A stretch of DNA of 64,000 bases from Cyprinodon diabolis (taxonomy: Eukaryota > Chordata > Actinopteri > Cyprinodontiformes > Cyprinodontidae): positions 180,893 through 244,892 of the forward strand of contig JARPUW010000270.1 of the NCBI GenBank assembly GCA_030533445.1. Direction: 5' to 3'. The notes under the pieces are model-generated. The model was given only the letters and a program-made list of their open reading frames with translations. It had not been told where the DNA came from and did not search any database. A program made the translations under genes and the position numbers. How positions within the stretch are numbered: the stretch's first letter is position 1; the number at the start of each line of letters is the position of its first letter. Shown here piece by piece: positions 50,841 to 63,500 of this stretch.

Positions 50841-52968
50841 TTTCACAGTGAGATAATGCCATTTTGGCCTCTGGAGTTGTAACAGACAAACCATTAATGA
50901 TACAGCCATGATCTTTTCTGGCAATCATCTAGAGCTGAAAACTAACAATATAAAGTAGATTTGAGCAGATGTTTTTGGTTCCAAGCTTCAAATCAGAAGT
51001 TGAGGCCAAAACGCTCTTTTCACAGTGAGATAATGCCATTTTGGCCTCTGGAGTTGTAACAGACAAACCATTAATGATACAGCCATGATCTTTTCTGGCA
51101 ATCATCTAGAGCTGAAAACTAACAATATAAAGTAGATTTGAGCAGATGTTTTTGGTTCCAAGCTTCAAATCAGAAGGTTTAGGCCAAAACGCTCTTTTCA
51201 CAGTGAGATAATGCCATTTTGGCCTCTGGAGTTGTAACAGACAAAACATTAATGATACAGCCATGATCTTTTCTGGCAATCATCTAGAGATGAAAACTAA
51301 CAATATAAAGTAGATTTGAGCAGATTTTTTTGGCTCCAAGCTTCAAAACAGAAGTTGAGGCCAAAAAGCTCTTTTCACAGTGAGATAATGCCAATTTGGC
51401 CTCTGGAGTTGTAACAGACAAACCATTAATGATACAGCCATGATCTTTTCTGGCAATCATCTAGAGCTGAAAACTAACAATATAAAGTAGATTTGAGCAG
51501 ATGTTTTTGGTTCCAAGCTTCAAATCAGAAGTTGAGGCCAAAACGCTCTTTTCACAGTGAGATAATGCCATTTTGGCCTCTGGAGTTGTAACAGACAAAC
51601 CATTAATGATACAGCCATGATCTTTTCTGGCAATCATCTAGAGCTGAAAACTGACAATATAAAGTAGATTTGAGCAGATTTTTTTGGCTCCAAGCTTCAA
51701 AACAGAAGTTGAGGCCAAAAAGCTCTTTTCACAGTGAGATAATGCCATTTTGGCCTCTGGGGTTGTAACAGACAAACCATTAATGATACAGCCATGATCT
51801 TTTCTAGCAATCATCTAGAGCTGAAAACTAACAATATAAAGTAGATTTGAGCAGATGTTTTAGGTTCCAAGCTTCAAATCAGAAGTTGAGGCCAAAACGC
51901 TCATTTCACAGTGAGATAATGCCATTTTGGCCTCTGGAGTTGTAACAGACAAACCATTAATGATACAGCCATGATCTTTTCTGGCAATCATCTAGAGCTG
52001 AAAACTAACAATATAAAGTAGATTTGAGCAGATGTTTTTGGTTCCAAGCTTCAAATCAGAAGTTGAGGCCAAAACGCTCTTTTCACAGTGAGATAATGCC
52101 ATTTTGGCCTCTGGAGTTGTAACAGACAAACCATTAATGATACAGCCATGATCTTTTCTGGCAATCATCTAGAGCTGAAAACTAACAATATAAAGTAGAT
52201 TTGAGCAGATGTTTTTGGTTCCAAGCTTCAAATCAGAAGGTTGAGGCCAAAACGCTCTTTTCACAGTGAGATAATGCCATTTTGGCCTCTGGAGTTGTAA
52301 CAGACAAAACATTAATGATACAGCCATGATCTTTTCTGGCAATCATCTAGAGATGAAAACTAACAATATAAAGTAGATTTGAGCAGATTTTTTTGGCTCC
52401 AAGCTTCAAAACAGAAGTTGAGGCCAAAAAGCTCTTTTCACAGTGAGATAATGCCATTTTGGCCTCTGGAGTTGTAACAGACAAACCATTAATGATACAG
52501 CCATGATCTTTTCTGGCAATCATCTAGAGCTGAAAACTAACAATATAAAGTAGATTTGAGCAGATGTTTTTGGTTCCAAGCTTCAAATCAGAAGTTGAGG
52601 CCAAAACGCTCTTTTCACAGTGAGATAATGCCATTTTGGCCTCTGGAGTTGTAACAGAAAAACCATTAATGATACAGCCATGATCTTTTCTGGCAATCAT
52701 CTAGAGATGAAAACTAACAATATAAAGTAGATTTGAGCAGATTTTTTTGGCTCCAAGCTTCAAAACAGAAGTTGAGGCCAAAAAGCTCTTTTCACAGTGA
52801 GATAATGCCATTTTGGCCTCTGGAGTTGTAACAGACAAACCATTAATGATACAGCCATGATCTTTTCTGGCAATCATCTAGAGCTGAAAACTAACAATAT
52901 AAAGTAGATTTGAGCAGATGTTTTTGGTTCCAAGCTTCAAATCAGAAGTTGAGGCCAAAACGCTCTTT
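50841..52968 (+). repeat. 2.1-kb segment, copy 2 of the 3,011-bp displaced duplication
   Basis: Downstream partner of 47830-49957. The right edge is where GCCGTTTT (49973) faces GCCATTTT (52984). Between the copies lies a 0.9-kb run with GGCTCTAAG, AAAACCAAC and ACTGAC monomers that resembles 38.5-38.95 kb. Confidence 0.82.
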
Positions 52969-55900
52969 TCACAGTGAGATAATGCCATTTTGGCCTCTGG
53001 AGTTGTAACAGACAAACCATTAATGATACAGCCATGATCTTTTCTGGCAATCATCTAGAGCTGAAAACTAACAATATAAAGTAGATTTGAGCAGATGTTT
53101 TTGGTTCCAAGCTTCAAATCAGAAGTTGAGGCCAAAACGCTCTTTTCACAGTGAGATAATGCCATTTTGGCCTCTGGAGTTGTAACAGACAAACCATTAA
53201 TGATACAGCCATGATCTTTTCTGGCAATCATCTAGAGCTGAAAACTAACAATATAAAGTAGATTTGAGCAGATGTTTTTGGTTCCAAGCTTCAAATCAGA
53301 AGGTTGAGGCCAAAACGCTCTTTTCACAGTGAGATAATGCCATTTTGGCCTCTGGAGTTGTAACAGACAAACCATTAATGATACAGCCATGATCTTTTCT
53401 GGCAATCATCTAGAGCTGAAAACTAACAATATAAAGTAGATTTGAGCAGATGTTTTTGGCTCCAAGCTTCAAAACAGAAGTTGAGGCCAAAACGCTCTTT
53501 TCACAGTGAGATAATGCCATTTTGGCCTCTGGAGTTGTAACAGACAAACCATTAATGATACAGCCATGATCTTTTCTGGCAATCATCTAGAGCTGAAAAC
53601 TAACAATATAAAGTAGATTTGATTGGATGTTTTTGGTTCCAAGCGTCAAATCAGAAGGTTGAGGCCAAAACGCTCTTTTCACAGTGAGATAATGCCATTT
53701 TGGCCTCTGGAGTTGTAACAGACAAACCATTAATGATACAGCCATGATCTTTTCTGGCAATCATCTAGAGCTGAAAACTAACAATATAAAGTAGATTTGA
53801 GCAGATGTTTTTGGTTCCAAGCTTCAAATCAGAAGTTGAGGCCAAAACGCTCATTTCACAGTGAGATAATGCCATTTTGGCCTCTGGAGTTGTAACAGAC
53901 AAACCATTAATGATACAGCCATGATCTTTTCTGGCAATCATCTAGAGCTGAAAACTAACAATATAAAGTAGATTTGAGCAGATGTTTTTGGTTCCAAGCT
54001 TCAAATCAGAAGGTTGAGGCCAAAACGCTCTTTTCACAGTGAGATAATGCCATTTTGGCCTCTGGAGTTGTAACAGACAAACCATTAATGATACAGCCAT
54101 GATCTTTTCTGGCAATCATCTAGAGCTGAAAACTAACAATATAAAGTAGATTTGAGCAGATGTTTTTGGTTCCAAGCTTCAAATCAGAAGTTGAGGCCAA
54201 AACGCTCTTTTCACAGTGAGATAATGCCATTTTGGCCTCTGGAGTTGTAACAGACAAACCATTAATGATACAGCCATGATCTTTTCTGGCAATCATCTAG
54301 AGCTGAAAACTAACAATATAAAGTAGATTTGAGCAGATGTTTTTGGTTCCAAGCTTCAAATCAGAAGGTTGAGGCCAAAACGCTCTTTTCACAGTGAGAT
54401 AATGCCATTTTGGCCTCTGGAGTTGTAACAGACAAACCATTAATGATACAGCCATGATCTTTTCTGGCAATCATCTAGAGCTGAAAACTAACAATATAAA
54501 GTAGATTTGATTGGATGTTTTTGGTTCCAAGCGTCAAATCAGAAGGTTGAGGCCAAAACGCTCTTTTCACAGTGAGATAATGCCATTTTGGCCTCTGGAG
54601 TTGTAACAGACAAACCATTAATGATACAGCCATGATCTTTTCTGGCAATCACCTAGAGCTGAAAACTAACAATATAAAGTAGATTTGAGCAGATGTTTTT
54701 GGTTCCAAGCTTCAAATCAGAAGTTGAGGCCAAAACGCTCTTTTCACAGTGAGATAATGCCATTTTGGCCTCTGGAGTTGTAACAGACAAACCATTAATG
54801 ATACAGCCATGATCTTTTCTGGCAATCATCTAGAGCTGAAAACTAACAATATAAAGTAGATTTGAGCAGATGTTTTTGGTTCCAAGCTTCAAATCAGAAG
54901 TTGAGGCCAAAACGCTATTTTCACAGTGAGATAATGCCGTTTTGGCCTCTGGAGTTGTAACAGACAAACCATTAATGATACAGCCATGATCTTTTCTGGC
55001 AATCATCTAGAGCTGAAAACTAACAATATAAAGTAGATTTGAGCAGATGTTTTTGGTTCCAAGCTTCAAATCAGAAGTTGAGGCCAAAACGCTCTTTTCA
55101 CAGTGAGATAATGCCATTTTGGCCTCTGGAGTTGTAACAGACAAACCATTAATGATACAGCCATGATCTTTTCTGGCAATCATCTAGAGCTGAAAACTAA
55201 CAATATAAAGTAGATTTGAGCAGATGTTTTTGGCTCTAAGCTTCAAAACAGAAGTTGAGGCCAAAACGCTCTTTTCACAGTGAGATAATGCCATTTTGGC
55301 CTCTGGAGTTGTAACAGACAAACCATTAATGATACAGCCATGATCTTTTCTGGCAATCATCTAGAGCTGAAAACCAACAATATAAAGTAGATTTGAGCAG
55401 ATGTTTTTGGTTCCAAGCTTCAAATCAGAAGTTGAGGCCAAAACGCTCTTTTCACAGTGAGATAATGCCATTTTGGCCTCTGGAGTTGTAACAGACAAAC
55501 CATTAATGATACAGCCATGATCTTTTCTGGCAATCATCTAGAGCTGAAAACTGACAATATAAAGTAGATTTGAGCAGATTTTTTTGGCTCCAAGCTTCAA
55601 AACAGAAGTTGAGGCCAAAAAGCTCTTTTCACAGTGAGATAATGCCATTTTGGCCTCTGGAGTTGTAACAGACAAACCATTAATGATACAGCCATGATCT
55701 TTTCTAGCAATCATCTAGAGCTGAAAACTAACAATATAAAGTAGATTTGAGCAGATGTTTTAGGTTCCAAGCTTCAAATCAGAAGTTGAGGCCAAAACGC
55801 TCATTTCACAGTGAGATAATGCCATTTTGGCCTCTGGAGTTGTAACAGACAAACCATTAATGATACAGCCATGATCTTTTCTGGCAATCATCTAGAGCTG

Positions 55901-57558
55901 AAAACTAACAATATAAAGTAGATTTGAGCAGATGTTTTTGGTTCCAAGCTTCAAATCAGAAGTTGAGGCCAAAACGCTCTTTTCACAGTGAGATAATGCC
56001 ATTTTGGCCTCTGGAGTTGTAACAGACAAACCATTAATGATACAGCCATGATCTTTTCTGGCAATCATCTAGAGCTGAAAACTAACAATATAAAGTAGAT
56101 TTGAGCAGATGTTTTTGGTTCCAAGCTTCAAATCAGAAGGTTTAGGCCAAAACGCTCTTTTCACAGTGAGATAATGCCATTTTGGCCTCTGGAGTTGTAA
56201 CAGACAAAACATTAATGATACAGCCATGATCTTTTCTGGCAATCATCTAGAGATGAAAACTAACAATATAAAGTAGATTTGAGCAGATTTTTTTGGCTCC
56301 AAGCTTCAAAACAGAAGTTGAGGCCAAAAAGCTCTTTTCACAGTGAGATAATGCCAATTTGGCCTCTGGAGTTGTAACAGACAAACCATTAATGATACAG
56401 CCATGATCTTTTCTGGCAATCATCTAGAGCTGAAAACTAACAATATAAAGTAGATTTGAGCAGATGTTTTTGGTTCCAAGCTTCAAATCAGAAGTTGAGG
56501 CCAAAACGCTCTTTTCACAGTGAGATAATGCCATTTTGGCCTCTGGAGTTGTAACAGACAAACCATTAATGATACAGCCATGATCTTTTCTGGCAATCAT
56601 CTAGAGCTGAAAACTGACAATATAAAGTAGATTTGAGCAGATTTTTTTGGCTCCAAGCTTCAAAACAGAAGTTGAGGCCAAAAAGCTCTTTTCACAGTGA
56701 GATAATGCCATTTTGGCCTCTGGGGTTGTAACAGACAAACCATTAATGATACAGCCATGATCTTTTCTAGCAATCATCTAGAGCTGAAAACTAACAATAT
56801 AAAGTAGATTTGAGCAGATGTTTTAGGTTCCAAGCTTCAAATCAGAAGTTGAGGCCAAAACGCTCATTTCACAGTGAGATAATGCCATTTTGGCCTCTGG
56901 AGTTGTAACAGACAAACCATTAATGATACAGCCATGATCTTTTCTGGCAATCATCTAGAGCTGAAAACTAACAATATAAAGTAGATTTGAGCAGATGTTT
57001 TTGGTTCCAAGCTTCAAATCAGAAGTTGAGGCCAAAACGCTCTTTTCACAGTGAGATAATGCCATTTTGGCCTCTGGAGTTGTAACAGACAAACCATTAA
57101 TGATACAGCCATGATCTTTTCTGGCAATCATCTAGAGCTGAAAACTAACAATATAAAGTAGATTTGAGCAGATGTTTTTGGTTCCAAGCTTCAAATCAGA
57201 AGGTTGAGGCCAAAACGCTCTTTTCACAGTGAGATAATGCCATTTTGGCCTCTGGAGTTGTAACAGACAAACCATTAATGATACAGCCATGATCTTTTCT
57301 GGCAATCATCTAGAGCTGAAAACTAACAATATAAAGTAGATTTGAGCAGATGTTTTTGGTTCCAAGCTTCAAATCAGAAGTTGAGGCCAAAACGCTCTTT
57401 TCACAGTGAGATAATGCCATTTTGGCCTCTGGAGTTGTAACAGACAAACCATTAATGATACAGCCATGATCTTTTCTGGCAATCATCTAGAGCTGAAAAC
57501 TAACAATATAAAGTAGATTTGAGCAGATGTTTTTGGTTCCAAGCTTCAAATCAGAAGG

Positions 57559-60500
57559 TTGAGGCCAAAACGCTCTTTTCACAGTGAGATAATGCCATTT
57601 TGGCCTCTGGAGTTGTAACAGACAAACCATTAATGATACAGCCATGATCTTTTCTGGCAATCATCTAGAGCTGAAAACTAACAATATAAAGTAGATTTGA
57701 TTGGATGTTTTTGGTTCCAAGCGTCAAATCAGAAGGTTGAGGCCAAAACACTCTTTTCACAGTGAGATAATGCCATTTTGGCCTCTGGAGTTGTAACAGA
57801 CAAACCATTAATGATACAGCCATGATCTTTTCAGGCAATCACCTAGAGCTGAAAACTAACAATATAAAGTAGATTTGAGCAGATGTTTTTGGTTCCAAGC
57901 TTCAAATCAGAAGTTGAGGCCAAAACGCTCATTTCACAGTGAGATAATGCCATTTTGGCCTCTGGAGTTGTAACAGACAAACCATTAATGATACAGCCAT
58001 GATCTTTTCTGGCAATCACCTAGAGCTGAAAACTAACAATATAAAGTAGATTTGAGCAGATGTTTTTGGTTCCAAGCTTCAAATCAGAAGTTGAGGCCAA
58101 AACGCTCTTTTCACAGTGAGATAATGCCATTTTGGCCTCTGGAGTTGTAACAGACAAACCATTAATGATACAGCCATGATCTTTTCTGGCAATCATCTAG
58201 AGCTGAAAACTAACAATATAAAGTAGATTTGAGCAGATGTTTTTGGTTCCAAGCTTCAAATCAGAAGTTGAGGCCAAAACGCTATTTTCACAGTGAGATA
58301 ATGCCGTTTTGGCCTCTGGAGTTGTAACAGACAAACCATTAATGATACAGCCATGATCTTTTCTGGCAATCATCTAGAGCTGAAAACTAACAATATAAAG
58401 TAGATTTGAGCAGATGTTTTTGGTTCCAAGCTTCAAATCAGAAGTTGAGGCCAAAACGCTCTTTTCACAGTGAGATAATGCCATTTTGGCCTCTGGAGTT
58501 GTAACAGACAAACCATTAATGATACAGCCATGATCTTTTCTGGCAATCATCTAGAGCTGAAAACTAACAATATAAAGTAGATTTGAGCAGATGTTTTTGG
58601 CTCTAAGCTTCAAAACAGAAGTTGAGGCCAAAACGCTCTTTTCACAGTGAGATAATGCCATTTTGGCCTCTGGAGTTGTAACAGACAAACCATTAATGAT
58701 ACAGCCATGATCTTTTCTGGCAATCATCTAGAGCTGAAAACTAACAATATAAAGTAGATTTGAGCAGATGTTTTTGGTTCCAAGCTTCAAATCAGAAGTT
58801 GAGGCCAAAACGCTCTTTTCACAGTGAGATAATGCCATTTTGGCCTCTGGAGTTGTAACAGACAAACCATTAATGATACAGCCATGATCTTTTCTGGCAA
58901 TCATCTAGAGCTGAAAACTAACAATATAAAGTAGATTTGAGCAGATGTTTTTGGTTCCAAGCTTCAAATCAGAAGGTTTAGGCCAAAACGCTCTTTTCAC
59001 AGTGAGATAATGCCATTTTGGCCTCTGGAGTTGTAACAGACAAAACATTAATGATACAGCCATGATCTTTTCTGTCAATCATCTAGAGATGAAAACTAAC
59101 AATATAAAGTAGATTTGAGCAGATTTTTTTGGCTCCAAGCTTCAAAACAGAAGTTGAGGCCAAAAAGCTCTTTTCACAGTGAGATAATGCCAATTTGGCC
59201 TCTGGAGTTGTAACAGACAAACCATTAATGATACAGCCATGATCTTTTCTGGCAATCATCTAGAGCTGAAAACTAACAATATAAAGTAGATTTGAGCAGA
59301 TGTTTTTGGTTCCAAGCTTCAAATCAGAAGTTGAGGCCAAAACGCTCTTTTCACAGTGAGATAATGCCATTTTGGCCTCTGGAGTTGTAACAGACAAACC
59401 ATTAATGATACAGCCATGATCTTTTCTGGCAATCATCTAGAGCTGAAAACTGACAATATAAAGTAGATTTGAGCAGATTTTTTTGGCTCCAAGCTTCAAA
59501 ACAGAAGTTGAGGCCAAAAAGCTCTTTTCACAGTGAGATAATGCCATTTTGGCCTCTGGGGTTGTAACAGACAAACCATTAATGATACAGCCATGATCTT
59601 TTCTAGCAATCATCTAGAGCTGAAAACTAACAATATAAAGTAGATTTGAGCAGATGTTTTAGGTTCCAAGCTTCAAATCAGAAGTTGAGGCCAAAACGCT
59701 CATTTCACAGTGAGATAATGCCATTTTGGCCTCTGGAGTTGTAACAGACAAACCATTAATGATACAGCCATGATCTTTTCTGGCAATCATCTAGAGCTGA
59801 AAACTAACAATATAAAGTAGATTTGAGCAGATGTTTTTGGTTCCAAGCTTCAAATCAGAAGTTGAGGCCAAAACGCTCTTTTCACAGTGAGATAATGCCA
59901 TTTTGGCCTCTGGAGTTGTAACAGACAAACCATTAATGATACAGCCATGATCTTTTCTGGCAATCATCTAGAGCTGAAAACTAACAATATAAAGTAGATT
60001 TGAGCAGATGTTTTTGGTTCCAAGCTTCAAATCAGAAGGTTGAGGCCAAAACGCTCTTTTCACAGTGAGATAATGCCATTTTGGCCTCTGGAGTTGTAAC
60101 AGACAAAACATTAATGATACAGCCATGATCTTTTCTGGCAATCATCTAGAGATGAAAACTAACAATATAAAGTAGATTTGAGCAGATTTTTTTGGCTCCA
60201 AGCTTCAAAACAGAAGTTGAGGCCAAAAAGCTCTTTTCACAGTGAGATAATGCCATTTTGGCCTCTGGAGTTGTAACAGACAAACCATTAATGATACAGC
60301 CATGATCTTTTCTGGCAATCATCTAGAGCTGAAAACTAACAATATAAAGTAGATTTGAGCAGATGTTTTTGGTTCCAAGCTTCAAATCAGAAGTTGAGGC
60401 CAAAACGCTCTTTTCACAGTGAGATAATGCCATTTTGGCCTCTGGAGTTGTAACAGAAAAACCATTAATGATACAGCCATGATCTTTTCTGGCAATCATC

Positions 60501-63500
60501 TAGAGATGAAAACTAACAATATAAAGTAGATTTGAGCAGATTTTTTTGGCTCCAAGCTTCAAAACAGAAGTTGAGGCCAAAAAGCTCTTTTCACAGTGAG
60601 ATAATGCCATTTTGGCCTCTGGAGTTGTAACAGACAAACCATTAATGATACAGCCATGATCTTTTCTGGCAATCATCTAGAGCTGAAAACTAACAATATA
60701 AAGTAGATTTGAGCAGATGTTTTTGGTTCCAAGCTTCAAATCAGAAGTTGAGGCCAAAACGCTCTTTTCACAGTGAGATAATGCCGTTTTGGCCTCTGGA
60801 GTTGTAACAGACAAACCATTAATGATACAGCCATGATCTTTTCTGGCAATCATCTAGAGCTGAAAACTAACAATATAAAGTAGATTTGAGCAGATGTTTT
60901 TGGTTCCAAGCTTCAAATCAGAAGTTGAGGCCAAAACGCTCTTTTCACAGTGAGATAATGCCATTTTGGCCTCTGGAGTTGTAACAGACAAACCATTAAT
61001 GATACAGCCATGATCTTTTCTGGCAATCATCTAGAGCTGAAAACTAACAATATAAAGTAGATTTGAGCAGATGTTTTTGGCTCTAAGCTTCAAAACAGAA
61101 GTTGAGGCCAAAACGCTCTTTTCACAGTGAGATAATGCCATTTTGGCCTCTGGAGTTGTAACAGACAAACCATTAATGATACAGCCATGATCTTTTCTGG
61201 CAATCATCTAGAGCTGAAAACCAACAATATAAAGTAGATTTGAGCAGATGTTTTTGGTTCCAAGCTTCAAATCAGAAGTTGAGGCCAAAACGCTCTTTTC
61301 ACAGTGAGATAATGCCATTTTGGCCTCTGGAGTTGTAACAGACAAACCATTAATGATACAGCCATGATCTTTTCTGGCAATCATCTAGAGCTGAAAACTG
61401 ACAATATAAAGTAGATTTGAGCAGATTTTTTTGGCTCCAAGCTTCAAAACAGAAGTTGAGGCCAAAAAGCTCTTTTCACAGTGAGATAATGCCATTTTGG
61501 CCTCTGGAGTTGTAACAGACAAACCATTAATGATACAGCCATGATCTTTTCTAGCAATCATCTAGAGCTGAAAACTAACAATATAAAGTAGATTTGAGCA
61601 GATGTTTTAGGTTCCAAGCTTCAAATCAGAAGTTGAGGCCAAAACGCTCATTTCACAGTGAGATAATGCCATTTTGGCCTCTGGAGTTGTAACAGACAAA
61701 CCATTAATGATACAGCCATGATCTTTTCTGGCAATCATCTAGAGCTGAAAACTAACAATATAAAGTAGATTTGAGCAGATGTTTTTGGTTCCAAGCTTCA
61801 AATCAGAAGTTGAGGCCAAAACGCTCTTTTCACAGTGAGATAATGCCATTTTGGCCTCTGGAGTTGTAACAGACAAACCATTAATGATACAGCCATGATC
61901 TTTTCTGGCAATCATCTAGAGCTGAAAACTAACAATATAAAGTAGATTTGAGCAGATGTTTTTGGTTCCAAGCTTCAAATCAGAAGGTTTAGGCCAAAAC
62001 GCTCTTTTCACAGTGAGATAATGCCATTTTGGCCTCTGGAGTTGTAACAGACAAAACATTAATGATACAGCCATGATCTTTTCTGGCAATCATCTAGAGA
62101 TGAAAACTAACAATATAAAGTAGATTTGAGCAGATTTTTTTGGCTCCAAGCTTCAAAACAGAAGTTGAGGCCAAAAAGCTCTTTTCACAGTGAGATAATG
62201 CCAATTTGGCCTCTGGAGTTGTAACAGACAAACCATTAATGATACAGCCATGATCTTTTCTGGCAATCATCTAGAGCTGAAAACTAACAATATAAAGTAG
62301 ATTTGAGCAGATGTTTTTGGTTCCAAGCTTCAAATCAGAAGTTGAGGCCAAAACGCTCTTTTCACAGTGAGATAATGCCATTTTGGCCTCTGGAGTTGTA
62401 ACAGACAAACCATTAATGATACAGCCATGATCTTTTCTGGCAATCATCTAGAGCTGAAAACTGACAATATAAAGTAGATTTGAGCAGATTTTTTTGGCTC
62501 CAAGCTTCAAAACAGAAGTTGAGGCCAAAAAGCTCTTTTCACAGTGAGATAATGCCATTTTGGCCTCTGGGGTTGTAACAGACAAACCATTAATGATACA
62601 GCCATGATCTTTTCTAGCAATCATCTAGAGCTGAAAACTAACAATATAAAGTAGATTTGAGCAGATGTTTTAGGTTCCAAGCTTCAAATCAGAAGTTGAG
62701 GCCAAAACGCTCATTTCACAGTGAGATAATGCCATTTTGGCCTCTGGAGTTGTAACAGACAAACCATTAATGATACAGCCATGATCTTTTCTGGCAATCA
62801 TCTAGAGCTGAAAACTAACAATATAAAGTAGATTTGAGCAGATGTTTTTGGTTCCAAGCTTCAAATCAGAAGTTGAGGCCAAAACGCTCTTTTCACAGTG
62901 AGATAATGCCATTTTGGCCTCTGGAGTTGTAACAGACAAACCATTAATGATACAGCCATGATCTTTTCTGGCAATCATCTAGAGCTGAAAACTAACAATA
63001 TAAAGTAGATTTGAGCAGATGTTTTTGGTTCCAAGCTTCAAATCAGAAGGTTGAGGCCAAAACGCTCTTTTCACAGTGAGATAATGCCATTTTGGCCTCT
63101 GAAGTTGTAACAGACAAAACATTAATGATACAGCCATGATCTTTTCTGGCAATCATCTAGAGATGAAAACTAACAATATAAAGTAGATTTGAGCAGATTT
63201 TTTTGGCTCCAAGCTTCAAAACAGAAGTTGAGGCCAAAAAGCTCTTTTCACAGTGAGATAATGCCATTTTGGCCTCTGGAGTTGTAACAGACAAACCATT
63301 AATGATACAGCCATGATCTTTTCTGGCAATCATCTAGAGCTGAAAACTAACAATATAAAGTAGATTTGAGCAGATGTTTTTGGTTCCAAGCTTCAAATCA
63401 GAAGTTGAGGCCAAAACGCTCTTTTCACAGTGAGATAATGCCATTTTGGCCTCTGGAGTTGTAACAGAAAAACCATTAATGATACAGCCATGATCTTTTC

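Larger units (their letters stand above)
46749..57558 (+). repeat. 10,810-bp (61-monomer) higher-order unit, complete copy
   Basis: Marks repeat with a 10,810-bp shift (61 x 177 + 13) from 46749 to the end of the window: GTAGATTTGATTGG at 46881 and 57691, TCAGGCAATC at 47021 and 57831, GCTATTTT at 47471 and 58281, AGAAGGTTTA at 48161/51172 and 58971/61982, and GGCCTCTGGG at 48741/51752 and 59551/62562. The two copies are directly adjacent, so this is the one large duplication in the window that is a true tandem. AGAAGGTTTA near 56135 and GGCCTCTGGG at 56715 show a third internal use of the same module. Confidence 0.9.
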